NCBI GenBank assembly: GCA_944322285.1
Contig: CALUOR010000025.1
Location: forward strand, 1 to 48,389
Direction of reading: 5' to 3'
Length of the DNA stretch: 48,389 nt
Source of the DNA: an uncultured Bacteroides sp.
Lineage (GTDB): Bacteria; Bacteroidota; Bacteroidia; Bacteroidales; Bacteroidaceae
Positions 16,635 through 24,275 of this stretch are shown in pieces. Every line of letters starts with the position of its first letter. Positions within the stretch are counted from its first letter, which is position 1. Both the position numbers and the translations under genes were made by a program. A model generated the notes under the pieces. It made no database searches. It worked only from the letters and a program-made list of their open reading frames with translations, and was not told the origin of the DNA.

Positions 16635-18560
16635 TTATTCCATTTCTTTAATACAGCGGATGGACAAGGCTTTATAATACTCTCCTCCTTTCATTAATGA
16701 AGTGGATAAATCATATTCGTTTGATTCTCCTTTGAAAACAATGATATTCTCGGGAATTGCCTCTCCCGATGGCTCCATACACCAATAACCGACCGCTTGG
16801 CCATAGTATGCATTTGCCTCATTTCCCCACATGCCTTGCGGATAGATGCTCAGACCTGTCAAATTTGTTGCGGGAGCCACTTCTGTCGGCTCTTTTGAAG
16901 TGGAAGCCCAAGTCCCCGCTTTCAATAAAGACGCTTCTCCTCCGATGTATTCGTTCAGGGTTTCCCAATCTTCCATTATAGGAATCTTCCATCCGTTTGG
17001 TACCAGTTCGCCCGCTAAAACAGCCTCGCCATTATACTGATAGGCTTCACTCTCTTTTGGGCAAAAATATCCGGCTCCTTCTCCCAGTTTGGTTTGTTGC
17101 GTCAAAGCCGTTCCGTCCCGATAGTATTGCGTACGCAAGTCTTCCTGCATCCAATATTGCTTGCCGATTTTTACCACCGGATATTCTATAACTTCTTTCC
17201 CTCGAATATCGCGCAGATAATGGCTGACAATATTTACATTGACCGTACTCATTAACTCTCCCGAGAGAAAAGAGCCGTCTTCTCCGATATAGAATTTATA
17301 AACGACCTTTTCTTCGCCTTCTTGATAAGTGAAGCTATTTCCATCTGTCTCCCAGCATAGCTTTCCTCCGCAAATAGCGTCATCCACATCCAGCAATTGG
17401 AGAATGGTTCCATTCTTCAGGTCAGCTTCTCCAGTCTCGTTTAATATGGGATAATGTACAATAGCTCTGGATGTTAGCTGGTCAGAAGCAAGATATTCTT
17501 TGCAGATTTCGGCAATAGCTTTCCCTTGATAATAAACGCGGTATATATTGGACGAAGCAAACGACAAGGAAGAGGTGTAGATCGCGTCGTTCTCTTCTTC
17601 ATTACTTCCGGCTTCATTTATCTCGTCCGACCAGTCTGTGATGCTTCCGGCTATTCCGCTAAGAATCTGATTCTCTTGTTTCCGCACTTCGATGGTTATT
17701 TCGCATTGGTCGCCGCTTTGCAACTCTACATCAGGCATCAGATAGGTGTATATTTGTCCTTTCCATTCTAAAATGATGGATTGTTTTTGCGAGTTGAGAT
17801 TTTGTGGAATGATAATAAGCTCTTTGCCTATTAACTCAGTATCGTTATCCGTCCATTCGCCGGCAGGTGTGATGTCTTCGGGCGTTTGTAAGTCGCTGAT
17901 AGTCTCGTCTTCCAGATTGTATTTGGCTTCAGTTTGAATACCCGTCACTACAATGCGCGGGTCATCGGCCAGCAAGGAAGCCAATTCTTCGCCTTCTTCA
18001 GGCACAAGTGCTATTTTGAGTCTTGAAAGTTTGTGCTCAAAGTTTAGCTCCACAGTTTCCGTGCCATTGCTTATTCCTTCTTTTCGAGCCAATAGAAAAT
18101 CACTTTTCGATAAATTTCCAGGAATGCTTTGATCGGTTTGGACGGATATGGACAGAATAGAATTTCCACTTGATAATCCCCCGGTTTGATAAGGATAATA
18201 AGCCGTAAAGTCGAGAGTCACATCGCCTATGGGGTAATAAACAACCTGTTCGGGAGTGAATTGTGTGCCATCAGCAGTCTCTAAGAGCAAATTGTCAATA
18301 TATCGTTCCTCACTTAATTTGGCCGGCGACAAGGTGGCGAATAATCCTATTTGGTCTTGCGGTTCAAAGGCGTCGGTCGTTACTCTGGTGATGGCCGAGT
18401 GTGCCTGCGTAGCCATATTTACGGAAAATTGAATAGGCGTATCACTTTGTCCTATCGTATTCTCTGCCTGCTCAGTGCAGGCCGTTGTCGCTAATAAGCC
18501 ATACCACATCAGACATGATGCGAGTATGGCAGAAAGGTTGAGTTTATTAGTCATATTCAT
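16635..18560 (-). CDS. Fimbrillin-like lipoprotein with C-terminal FISUMP domain (copy 1)
   Basis: 641 residues, first gene of the pair. The lipobox is LLATTAC. It shares with its downstream neighbour DQIGLFAT, RYIDNL, GNLSKSDFLLA (ANLSASDFLVA in the other), FEHKLSRLKI, DITPAGEW, IIIPQ and AEICKEYLASD, and the FISUMP tail GKQYWMQEDLRTQYYRDG, ELVPNGWKIPIMEDWETL, ATNLTGLSIYP and ALSIRCIKE. Identity is spread over the whole length, implying an old duplication. ATG at 18560 or 18554 could start it. The promoter TACTTTTG lies at 18584-18591. Function is inferred as a surface structural or adhesive lipoprotein. Confidence 0.8.
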   Translation of the reverse strand: MNMTNKLNLSAILASCLMWYGLLATTACTEQAENTIGQSDTPIQFSVNMATQAHSAITRVTTDAFEPQDQIGLFATLSPAKLSEERYIDNLLLETADGTQFTPEQVVYYPIGDVTLDFTAYYPYQTGGLSSGNSILSISVQTDQSIPGNLSKSDFLLARKEGISNGTETVELNFEHKLSRLKIALVPEEGEELASLLADDPRIVVTGIQTEAKYNLEDETISDLQTPEDITPAGEWTDNDTELIGKELIIIPQNLNSQKQSIILEWKGQIYTYLMPDVELQSGDQCEITIEVRKQENQILSGIAGSITDWSDEINEAGSNEEENDAIYTSSLSFASSNIYRVYYQGKAIAEICKEYLASDQLTSRAIVHYPILNETGEADLKNGTILQLLDVDDAICGGKLCWETDGNSFTYQEGEEKVVYKFYIGEDGSFLSGELMSTVNVNIVSHYLRDIRGKEVIEYPVVKIGKQYWMQEDLRTQYYRDGTALTQQTKLGEGAGYFCPKESEAYQYNGEAVLAGELVPNGWKIPIMEDWETLNEYIGGEASLLKAGTWASTSKEPTEVAPATNLTGLSIYPQGMWGNEANAYYGQAVGYWCMEPSGEAIPENIIVFKGESNEYDLSTSLMKGGEYYKALSIRCIKEME

Positions 18561-18583
18561 CTCTTTTAATTAATTTTGGGCGG

Positions 18584-18591
18584 CAAAAGTA
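18584..18591 (-). promoter_or_regulatory. -7 element of the fimbrillin-like operon promoter
   Basis: The minus strand reads TACTTTTG (TAnnTTTG), 24 bp upstream of the 18560 start. Confidence 0.6.
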
Positions 18592-18880
18592 GTAAAATTA
18601 AAATTTTAAGCGAATAAAAATTTCGTTTTTTCAATAAGTTTGTTTCCTACTTATCACTTAGAGAATAATGAAGTAACGATGTAAACAATTGGGATTCAAC
18701 ATTTTTTAATAATGAAACTTGCTGATTTGAGAATTGAACTTTTTATGCCCTATGAAAAATTGTAAGCCGAGTGACACCTATATTAATACAATAGACTTAC
18801 TGAATTCGTTCGCATACGGATAACTGCGTGAAGAAATATTCCTGATTTGTAGGCAGGATGCGTAAATCTGAGCCGAAACG
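18592..18880. other. AT-rich divergent intergenic region
   Basis: Between the fimbrillin-like operon and proC. Apart from the two promoters at its ends I see no gene, no strong hairpin and no repeat. Confidence 0.6.
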
Positions 18881-18912
18881 TTTGCATTTCTGTGCGGAAA
18901 AGTTTACTTTTG
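18881..18912 (+). promoter_or_regulatory. proC promoter with both elements
   Basis: TTTG at 18881-18884 is a -33 element. A 20-bp spacer follows, then the -7 element TACTTTTG at 18905-18912. This is the best full match to the Bacteroidetes primary-sigma promoter in the window. It lies 26 bp before ATG 18939, which fixes the start there rather than at 18858. Confidence 0.75.
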
Positions 18913-18938
18913 CCGGAAAACTAAAACATACATCAGTC

Positions 18939-19715
18939 ATGAAGATAGCAATCATCGGTGCAGGCAATATGGGAGGCGCCATTGCGCGCGGACTATCCTT
19001 GGGGAAAGTCATTGATACGCGGGACATTTACGTGGCCAATCCTTCGCAATCCAAATTGGATAGGTTGAAAGAGGAATTTTCCGAAATTAATGTCACGAAC
19101 GATAATCAGGACGCCGTGACGGGTGCCGAATACATCTACCTGGCCGTGAAACCTTGGCTGGTGAGACCCGTGCTTCGTGCTTTGAAGCTTCGTAAGGGTC
19201 AGGTGTTGGTGTCCGTAGCCGCTGGCATAACCTTTGAAGAATTGGCTCACTACGTGCCGGATAAGGATATGGCAATGTTCCGCATTGTGCCCAATACGGC
19301 TATCCGTATTTGCCAGAGCATGACGCTCATAGCTGAGCGTAATACGACGAACGAGCAACATCGGGTGTTGACCGAAATGTTGGACGAGATGGGCAAGACT
19401 ATATATATAGAAGAGAAGAACATAGCCGCCGCAACAGCCTTGTGTTCGTGTGGCATTGCTTATGTAATGAAGTACGTACAGGCTTGTGTGCAGGCGGGTA
19501 TTGAACTGGGCATCCGCCCCGCAGACGGTAAGGACTTGGTGGCTCAAACATTGAAGGGTGCCGCTTTGATATTGGAAAATCCCGATGCCAATCCGGCCAA
19601 GGAGATAGAAGCCGTATGTACGCCCGGCGGATACACCATCCGGGGCATCAACCAATTGGATCATGACGGCTTTCCTTCGGCCATCATCAATGCCATGAAG
19701 GCGTGCATGTATTAA
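18939..19715 (+). CDS. proC: Pyrroline-5-carboxylate reductase
   Basis: 258 residues from ATG 18939 (MKIAIIGAGNMGGAIARG). The enzyme reduces pyrroline-5-carboxylate to proline in the cytosol. It has the Rossmann dinucleotide motif GAGNMGG, the AVKPWLV segment, MFRIVPNTAIRICQSM, and the C-terminal family signature around CTPGGYTIRGINQLDHDGF. The length is slightly short of the usual 265-280 residues but no domain is missing. It is followed after 31 bp by the XRE-cupin gene, with no terminator seen between them, so the three genes proC, XRE-cupin and acyl-CoA synthetase may be co-transcribed. Confidence 0.94.
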   Translation: MKIAIIGAGNMGGAIARGLSLGKVIDTRDIYVANPSQSKLDRLKEEFSEINVTNDNQDAVTGAEYIYLAVKPWLVRPVLRALKLRKGQVLVSVAAGITFEELAHYVPDKDMAMFRIVPNTAIRICQSMTLIAERNTTNEQHRVLTEMLDEMGKTIYIEEKNIAAATALCSCGIAYVMKYVQACVQAGIELGIRPADGKDLVAQTLKGAALILENPDANPAKEIEAVCTPGGYTIRGINQLDHDGFPSAIINAMKACMY

Positions 19716-19746
19716 AAAGGATTACTAAATATTAAATATTATACTC

Positions 19747-20295
19747 GTGGACGAACAGATTAAACAAATAGCCGAGCGTTTGCGCGGATTGCGCGATGCC
19801 ATGGAATTGACACCGGCCGACATAGCCATTGATTGCGGCATCGACCAGGCCGAGTACGAACGGGCTGAAAGCGGAGAGTACGACATCAGCGTAAGCATGC
19901 TTCAGCAGATAGCCCGTCATTATAACATTGCGTTGGATGCCCTGATGTTTGGCGAAGAGCCGAAGATGAGCACTTATTTTCTGACCCGTGCAGGCAAGGG
20001 AGTAAGCGTGGAGCGTACAAAAGTGTATAAGTATCAATCCCTGGCCGCTGGCTTCAAGGACCGCAAGGCCGACCCTTTCATCGTGACCGTAGAGCCGGGC
20101 GAACGCCCCATGCACTACAACACGCACGAGGGGCAGGAGTTCAACCTCGTCATTGAAGGTCGTCTGCTGCTGAGCATCAGCGGGAAAGAGCTTGTTCTCA
20201 ATCCCGGAGACAGCATCTACTTCAACTCCAACCTGCCTCATGGCATGAAAGCGCTGGATGGCAAGACCGTGCAATTCTTGGCAATCATATTATAA
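19747..20295 (+). CDS. XRE-family regulator with C-terminal cupin domain
   Basis: 182 residues, starting at GTG 19747. An N-terminal Cro/C1-type helix-turn-helix (about residues 8-62, with LTPADIAIDCGIDQAEYERAE around the recognition helices) is joined to a cupin barrel (about 105-180: PGERPMHYNTHEGQEF and LNPGDSIYFNSNLPHG carry the metal-site histidine/glutamate pattern). Such proteins usually bind a small-molecule effector in the cupin and repress or activate the adjacent operon. It lies 11 bp ahead of an acyl-CoA synthetase, so control of that gene in response to an acid or acyl-CoA is a reasonable inference. Confidence 0.9.
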   Translation: MDEQIKQIAERLRGLRDAMELTPADIAIDCGIDQAEYERAESGEYDISVSMLQQIARHYNIALDALMFGEEPKMSTYFLTRAGKGVSVERTKVYKYQSLAAGFKDRKADPFIVTVEPGERPMHYNTHEGQEFNLVIEGRLLLSISGKELVLNPGDSIYFNSNLPHGMKALDGKTVQFLAIIL

Positions 20296-20306
20296 ATAAT
20301 TAGGTT

Positions 20307-21962
20307 ATGATAGAAAGATTTCTAAAACAAACTACATTTACATCGCAACAAGACTTTATAGATAACTTGAAGATAATTGTGCCGGAGAATTTTAACTTTG
20401 GCTATGACGTAGTAGATGCCTGGGCTGCCGAGCAACCCGACAAGCCCGCCCTGCTTTGGACAAACGACAAGGGCGAACACCGCCAATATACATTTGCCGA
20501 CATGAAGCGATATACGGACATGACGGCTTCTTACTTCCAATCGTTGGGCATCGGACATGGTGACATGGTGATGCTCATCTTGAAACGCCGCGTGGAGTTT
20601 TGGTTCAGCATCATTGCCTTGCACAAGTTGGGAGCCGTGGTCATTCCTGCCACTCACTTATTGACGAAGAAGGACATCGTATATCGGTGCAACGCCGCGG
20701 ACATCAAGATGATTGTCTGTGCAGGCGAATCGGTCATTACCGATCATATCACTGCCGCCATGCCGGAGTCGCCTAGCGTACATAAACTGGTCAGCGTGGG
20801 TCCTGAAGTGCCCGAAGGTTACTTGGATTTCCACAAAGGCATCGAGAAAGCTCCCATTTTCGTCCGCCCCGAGCGTCCTAATACAAATGATGATATTTCC
20901 CTGATGTATTTCACGAGTGGCACCACGGGTGAGCCTAAGATGGTGGCGCACGATTTCACCTATCCCTTGGGGCACATCGTCACGGGTTGTTTCTGGCACA
21001 ATCTGACGGAGCAAAGCCTTCATCTGACCATAGCTGACACGGGATGGGGCAAGGCCGTATGGGGTAAACTCTATGGTCAGTGGATAGCCGGAGCAAATAT
21101 CTTTGTTTATGATCACGAGAAGTTCACACCTGCCAACATCTTGCAGATGATACAAGACTATCACGTCACTTCGCTTTGCGCACCGCCTACAATCTTCCGT
21201 TTCCTTATTCATGAAGACCTGACTAAATATGACTTGTCGCACTTGAAATATTGCACCATAGCCGGTGAGGCCTTAAATCCCGCTGTATTTGATACTTTCA
21301 AGAGACTGACAGGCATCAAACTGATGGAAGGCTTCGGACAGACGGAAACGACATTGACCGTGGCCACCATGCCTTGGATGGAACCTAAACCAGGAAGCAT
21401 GGGATTGCCCAATCCGCAATATGATGTAGATTTGGTGAATCATGAAGGTCGTTCGGTGGAAGCTGGTGAGCAGGGGCAAATCGTTATCCGCACCGATAAG
21501 GGCAAACCGTTGGGACTCTTTAAGGAATATTATCGTGATGCCGAACGTACGCATGAAGCATGGCACGATGGTGTTTATTATACCGGTGACGTGGCGTGGA
21601 AGGACGAGGACGGTTATTTGTGGTTCGTAGGCCGTGCCGATGATGTCATCAAGAGTTCGGGTTATCGTATCGGGCCTTTCGAAGTAGAAAGCGCATTGAT
21701 GACACATCCGGCCGTAGTAGAGTGCGCCATCACCGGTGTGCCCGACGAGATACGCGGACAAGTGGTCAAAGCCACCATCGTCCTCTCCAAGGGATACAAG
21801 GACAAGGCGGGCGATGACCTCATCAAGGAGCTTCAGAACCACGTGAAGCGCGTCACGGCTCCCTATAAGTATCCGCGCGTCATCGAGTTTGTGGACGAAT
21901 TGCCAAAGACCATCAGCGGAAAGATACGCCGCGTGGAAATCCGTCAAAACGACGAAAAGTGA
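20307..21962 (+). CDS. AMP-forming acyl-CoA synthetase (acetyl/medium-chain type)
   Basis: 551 residues of the ANL superfamily, activating a carboxylic acid with ATP to an acyl-adenylate and then to acyl-CoA. Core motifs are the P-loop [12 protein letters not shown] (about residue 205), [28 protein letters not shown] (the key part is TGD and the hinge [20 protein letters not shown]) and the C-terminal catalytic lysine in [10 protein letters not shown] (about residue 542). The overall layout is closest to ACSM/AcsA-like enzymes; the chain length preferred cannot be read from sequence. It is probably in one operon with, and regulated by, the XRE-cupin gene 11 bp upstream. An intrinsic terminator follows. 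Confidence 0.92.
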   Translation: MIERFLKQTTFTSQQDFIDNLKIIVPENFNFGYDVVDAWAAEQPDKPALLWTNDKGEHRQYTFADMKRYTDMTASYFQSLGIGHGDMVMLILKRRVEFWFSIIALHKLGAVVIPATHLLTKKDIVYRCNAADIKMIVCAGESVITDHITAAMPESPSVHKLVSVGPEVPEGYLDFHKGIEKAPIFVRPERPNTNDDISLMYFTSGTTGEPKMVAHDFTYPLGHIVTGCFWHNLTEQSLHLTIADTGWGKAVWGKLYGQWIAGANIFVYDHEKFTPANILQMIQDYHVTSLCAPPTIFRFLIHEDLTKYDLSHLKYCTIAGEALNPAVFDTFKRLTGIKLMEGFGQTETTLTVATMPWMEPKPGSMGLPNPQYDVDLVNHEGRSVEAGEQGQIVIRTDKGKPLGLFKEYYRDAERTHEAWHDGVYYTGDVAWKDEDGYLWFVGRADDVIKSSGYRIGPFEVESALMTHPAVVECAITGVPDEIRGQVVKATIVLSKGYKDKAGDDLIKELQNHVKRVTAPYKYPRVIEFVDELPKTISGKIRRVEIRQNDEK

Positions 21963-21993
21963 GAAACTGCCATATAGTTACTTGTTTTTTGCC

Positions 21994-22045
21994 ACTCCCT
22001 CTCCGGCTATTTCATTGGAGAGGGAGTGATTTATCTTCTTTTTTA
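21994..22045 (+). terminator. Intrinsic terminator after the acyl-CoA synthetase
   Basis: An 11-bp perfect stem (ACTCCCTCTCC at 21994-22004 with 22017-22027) has a 12-nt loop and is followed by ATTTATCTTCTTTTTT. Confidence 0.85.
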
Positions 22046-22142
22046 TCCTGAAAACTCACCCTTTCATCGGGTAATGGCGTTATTTTATCTATAATTTTGT
22101 ATAAATCTTCCATGTAAAGCGGATTATAGAAAAAATTGTTCC

Positions 22143-22150
22143 TATTTTTG
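22143..22150 (+). promoter_or_regulatory. -7 element before the 438-aa lipoprotein
   Basis: TATTTTTG (TAnnTTTG), 27 bp before ATG 22178. Confidence 0.55.
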
Positions 22151-22177
22151 CAACTTGTAAATAACATGATGTGGTAA

Positions 22178-23494
22178 ATGAGAACAAAATTTCTACTGAT
22201 AATAGCTTGTTTTGTCTTTGTGTCTGTAGCTATCAGTTCGTGCCTCGATTCTGATACGGAGTATGTATACAGCTCAGATGCAACCGTACATGCTTTCGCA
22301 TTGGATACGATCCATGGCAAGAAATACAAATTTGAAATAGACCAAATTCAGCGTCTGATATTCAATCGGGATTCGTTGCCGATGGATGCGGACACCATTT
22401 TAGACAGTATTTTGATAGACTCTTTTTTGGTGTATGGTTATGTTTTGTCGGGCACGCAAGATACGTTGCTTGATACCTCGAATCCGCAAAATCTGTTGGC
22501 AGCTACTTCGGGCGATGGTATGACTTTCCGTATTTATGCTCCAGACAACATTACCAACCGCACCTATACGTTACGCATCAATGTCCATAAGGAAGATCCG
22601 GACTCCATGTCGTGGATAAAGATGGCTTCGGCTCCCGTCATTGAATCGGCTCCACAGGGCTTGAAGGCTGTAATCTTAAATGATGATTTGCTGATATATC
22701 CATCCTATAATGAAGTATATATAACCTCCACCATTCCCTCTTCTTCCAATGCTTGGACTAACCACAATGAGGTCAACCTGCCGGAGGACGTAATCTTAGG
22801 CTCCATCATCAATGCCGGTGAAACGCTGATGGCCAATACTGAGCAGGGCGATGTATATACTTCGAACGATGGGATCCGATGGGAACGGTCAGAAACGCTG
22901 AGTGGAAACATCACCTGTCTGCTCGCTTATCTGCCTGCTAATGACATTAGTGACACACCTGCTACACTAAGTGCCATTCAAAAGGACGAGACTGACGGGA
23001 AACTCTACTTCTGTAGCACTAATACTGCAATAAGTTGGACGCGGGGCGAAGAAGTCCCGGAGAATTTCCCTACGCGGAACATTTCCGCAACCTTAAAGAC
23101 TACAAGCAACGGTCTTTGCCAAGTATTTCTGACCGGAAGCTCTGATGTAGAAAGTGAACATACCACGCCTTGGGCATCGATGGATGGATTGACGTGGGTA
23201 GACCTGTATACTGAAGCCGGTTATTGTCCGATGATATCCACACCTTATATTATAGGTTACAATGATGCGTTATACATTTGGGGAGGTGACATGAGTCGTG
23301 TATATACATCAGATACGGGTGGCATTGTATGGGCAGAAGCTGATGAGAAATTCTGGCTACCCGAAGAATTCGTATCCAATGGCCCATCCTACACCATAGT
23401 CCATGACCGGAATGACTTCATCTGGGTCATTTGGGGAGGTAACGGAACCAACGAAATATGGCGTGGATGCTTGAACAAATTGAAGAAGTTTTAA
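22178..23494 (+). CDS. Lipoprotein, probably DUF6242-like, beta-propeller type
   Basis: 438 residues. The signal peptide MRTKFLLIIACFVFVSVAISSC ends in a lipobox-like ISSC, so it is probably outer-membrane or periplasmic. It resembles Bacteroides DUF6242 lipoproteins: an N-terminal beta-domain (to about residue 145) followed by repeats of the form TS-x-D-G-x-x-W (YTSNDGIRWE, WASMDGLTWV, YTSDTGGIVWAEAD), which look like sialidase/BNR-type propeller blades. No catalytic residues are evident. It lies 18 bp upstream of uppS and may be co-transcribed with the envelope genes that follow. The family name is from memory; the molecular role is unknown. Confidence 0.75.
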   Translation: MRTKFLLIIACFVFVSVAISSCLDSDTEYVYSSDATVHAFALDTIHGKKYKFEIDQIQRLIFNRDSLPMDADTILDSILIDSFLVYGYVLSGTQDTLLDTSNPQNLLAATSGDGMTFRIYAPDNITNRTYTLRINVHKEDPDSMSWIKMASAPVIESAPQGLKAVILNDDLLIYPSYNEVYITSTIPSSSNAWTNHNEVNLPEDVILGSIINAGETLMANTEQGDVYTSNDGIRWERSETLSGNITCLLAYLPANDISDTPATLSAIQKDETDGKLYFCSTNTAISWTRGEEVPENFPTRNISATLKTTSNGLCQVFLTGSSDVESEHTTPWASMDGLTWVDLYTEAGYCPMISTPYIIGYNDALYIWGGDMSRVYTSDTGGIVWAEADEKFWLPEEFVSNGPSYTIVHDRNDFIWVIWGGNGTNEIWRGCLNKLKKF

Positions 23495-23512
23495 TTAAAC
23501 GACTTTATAAAG

Positions 23513-24247
23513 ATGCCATATAAAGAGCAACTTGATACAAACCGGATACCGGAGCACATAGCCATCATCATGGATGGTAACGGACGGTGGGCCAAGCAAC
23601 GCGGTCATGAGCGTAGTTTTGGCCATCAGGCCGGTGCGGAGACCGTGCATGTCATTGCCGAAGAATGCGCCAGACTGGGTGTCAAATTCTTGACTCTATA
23701 TACATTCTCCACCGAAAACTGGAATCGGCCGACCGATGAAGTTAACGCACTGATGACCTTACTGTTCGACTCCATTGAAGAGGAAACTTTCATGAAGAAC
23801 AACATCAGTTTTCGTGTGATAGGCGACATCAGCAAATTGCCCGAAAAGGTTCGGAATCGTCTGATTGCCTGCATTGACCGTACGGCCTCCAATAGCGGCA
23901 TGTGCCTGGTTCTTGCCATCAGTTACTCTTCACGCTGGGAACTGACCCAAGCCACCAAAGACATCACGACACTTGTACAAGAAGGAAAGATAACTCCTAA
24001 TGATATCAACGAGCAACTTATCAACCGACACTTAGCCACGAATTTCATGCCAGAGCCAGATTTGCTGATACGTACTGGAGGCGAGATACGTCTGAGCAAT
24101 TATCTGCTATGGCAATGTGCTTATTCCGAATTGTACTTTTGTGATACCTATTGGCCCGATTTCAGGGAAGAGGAATTATGTCATGCCATTTATGACTATC
24201 AGCAACGAGAACGTAGGTTTGGAAAGACAAGCGAACAAATTAAATAG
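23513..24247 (+). CDS. uppS: Isoprenyl transferase, undecaprenyl diphosphate synthase
   Basis: A 244-residue cis-prenyltransferase making the C55 lipid carrier for peptidoglycan and glycans. The diphosphate-binding motif IMDGNGRWA has D21 and R25; [13 protein letters not shown] and the substrate/Mg motif [15 protein letters not shown] (R187 to Q201) are intact, as is the terminal RRFG. Length is typical. The gene leads into bamA after 28 bp, an order common in Bacteroides, so carrier-lipid synthesis and outer-membrane assembly are probably co-expressed. Confidence 0.95.
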   Translation: MPYKEQLDTNRIPEHIAIIMDGNGRWAKQRGHERSFGHQAGAETVHVIAEECARLGVKFLTLYTFSTENWNRPTDEVNALMTLLFDSIEEETFMKNNISFRVIGDISKLPEKVRNRLIACIDRTASNSGMCLVLAISYSSRWELTQATKDITTLVQEGKITPNDINEQLINRHLATNFMPEPDLLIRTGGEIRLSNYLLWQCAYSELYFCDTYWPDFREEELCHAIYDYQQRERRFGKTSEQIK

Positions 24248-24275
24248 AAACGCCAATATCATTATAAATTAGATT

